Assembly (NCBI GenBank): GCA_020341875.1 | Contig: CP070839.1 | Location: 678,058 to 683,457, forward strand | DNA length: 5,400 nt | Reading direction: 5' to 3' | Origin: Candidatus Zixiibacteriota bacterium | GTDB taxonomy: Bacteria > Zixibacteria > MSB-5A5 > SM1-73 | In this document: piece after piece, positions 4,744 to 5,400 of the stretch | How positions within the stretch are numbered: position 1 is the stretch's first letter | How the letters are laid out: every line of letters begins with the position of its first letter | Translations under genes and position numbers: made by a program | The notes under the pieces: generated by a model | What the model was told of the DNA's origin: nothing | Seen by the model: the letters and a program-made list of their open reading frames with translations, nothing else | Databases searched by the model: none

Positions 4744-5223
4744 ATGGCCGGATATACCAGGCGGTACAGATTCTTTGGAATTGAGCTGAGGATCTTCCTC
4801 TGGCTGATCGCCTTGCTGCTGCTCGTTACGGCGGCGGTGGGTCTCAAGAACTCCATCTGGCTGTCCATGCTCGTTTTTCTGATCTTCGTCCTCTTGGTGT
4901 TCTTTATCCGCTTAGACTCTGCCTATCACCTGGTGATAATCACGCCCGGGACGTGGATCTTTGAAAACATAGTCTGGAGAAGGCTCACCACCTCTTTTGT
5001 GCACATTCCCTGGAGTGACGTGGAGAAGGTGACCACTTTTCCCTGGGGACCTTTGAACGTGATGAAGTCCACCAGGATAGAAAGCAGAGGGCGCAGGCCC
5101 GTCCAGGTCTTCTCTTTCATGGAAGACTATCTGCACTTTCTGAAGGATTTGACGAATCAGGCCAAGTCGGCAGAAGTTGATAAACTCACTTCAGATCTGC
5201 CTGCGGGAAGGGCGGATCTTTGA
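4744..5223 (+). CDS. small membrane protein with two TM helices and a possible PH-like cytoplasmic domain
   Basis: 159 aa from the ATG at 4744, which has AAAGG (4733-4737) six bases upstream. A GTG at 4738 would add two residues but has only a weak site. The N-terminus is basic (YTRRYRF). Two hydrophobic helices at about 16-34 and 37-55 are joined by a short turn, leaving both ends on the same side, probably cytoplasmic by the positive-inside rule. Residues about 60-140 are soluble with alternating beta-like strands (YHLVIITPGTWIFE, then FVHIPWSDVEKVTTF) and a final helix around EDYLHFLKDLTNQA. That arrangement, especially the I-P-W-S-D-V-E-K-V string, resembles bacterial PH-like (bPH/YdbT-type) domains, but I cannot confirm it. 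No catalytic motif is visible. The next gene starts 21 bp later, so the two are likely one operon. Function unknown. Confidence 0.75.
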   Translation: MAGYTRRYRFFGIELRIFLWLIALLLLVTAAVGLKNSIWLSMLVFLIFVLLVFFIRLDSAYHLVIITPGTWIFENIVWRRLTTSFVHIPWSDVEKVTTFPWGPLNVMKSTRIESRGRRPVQVFSFMEDYLHFLKDLTNQAKSAEVDKLTSDLPAGRADL

Positions 5224-5244
5224 TCTTTCGAAAAGGCCGTTTCG

Positions 5245-5400
5245 ATGTTTCAGCATTCGAGAACTCTTATTCTACTCTTTACACTATCCCTTCTCTTCCC
5301 CTGCGTGTTCGTCTCTGCCCAGATGAGCATAGATTCACCGGTGGTGGATTCGATCATCCTGAGGGGACTGGAGTTGGTTTATGTCGATTCGACCTTCGAG
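5245..5400 (+). CDS. N-terminus of a secreted protein, cut by the window end
   Basis: 52 codons are visible from the ATG at 5245, open to the window end. AAAAGG (5231-5236) lies eight bases upstream. The first 26 residues are a signal peptide: MFQHSR, then a hydrophobic core, then a cleavage site near FVSA-Q26. The mature part starts MSIDSPVVDSIILRGLELVY and continues VDSTFE. The amphipathic DSIILRGLELVYVDSTFE resembles the first helix of a TPR-type repeat (small residue, then Y, then F/A positions), but one partial helix is not enough to assign a family. It follows the membrane-protein gene by 21 bp, suggesting cotranscription and an envelope-related role for the pair (inference). Confidence 0.7.
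   Translation, partial: MFQHSRTLILLFTLSLLFPCVFVSAQMSIDSPVVDSIILRGLELVYVDSTFE

Overview
The window looks like chromosomal DNA of an uncultivated bacterium of roughly 50% GC that uses Shine-Dalgarno initiation. The best hint to its origin is the pair of secreted proteins with an N-terminal dockerin-like calcium-binding module, of a style common in metagenome-derived FCB-group lineages (Zixibacteria, Latescibacteria, Eisenbacteria and similar). This placement is inference from protein style only and is weak.

Layout. Positions 1-89 hold a GC-rich scrap whose minus strand reads as a degenerate RTX calcium-binding repeat. It is unlike the rest of the window. At 164-1252 and 1296-2405 lie two tandem paralogous genes for exported proteins: signal peptide, two dockerin-type EF-hand loops, then a PD40/WD40-like beta-propeller. 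They are 43 bp apart and probably cotranscribed.

The 440-bp gap from 2406 to 2842 holds no conventional gene but is dense in signals: a palindrome over the gene-2 stop codon, one copy (A) of an intergenic repeat, then what looks like a complete attenuated leader. The leader has a promoter-like pair, a three-codon upstream ORF (Met-Arg-Lys-stop) with a strong ribosome binding site, a 9-bp stem directly after its stop codon, and an intrinsic terminator ending 14 bp before the first ATG of the next gene. I see nothing specific in 2583-2656. The gene it would control (2846-4459) encodes a duplicated-ATPase ABC-F protein whose linker resembles, from memory, the antibiotic ribosome-protection type (Lsa/Vga/VmlR-like).

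A second copy (B) of the intergenic repeat follows at 4508-4636, so the leader plus ABC-F unit is bracketed by direct repeats. After a good promoter (4661-4688) come a small two-helix membrane protein with a possible bacterial PH-like domain (4744-5223) and, 21 bp on, the start of a secreted protein that runs off the window (5245-5400).

The most interesting item is the candidate ribosome-mediated transcription attenuator of the ABC-F gene. The sequence shows its parts directly; the drug-sensing role is inference.
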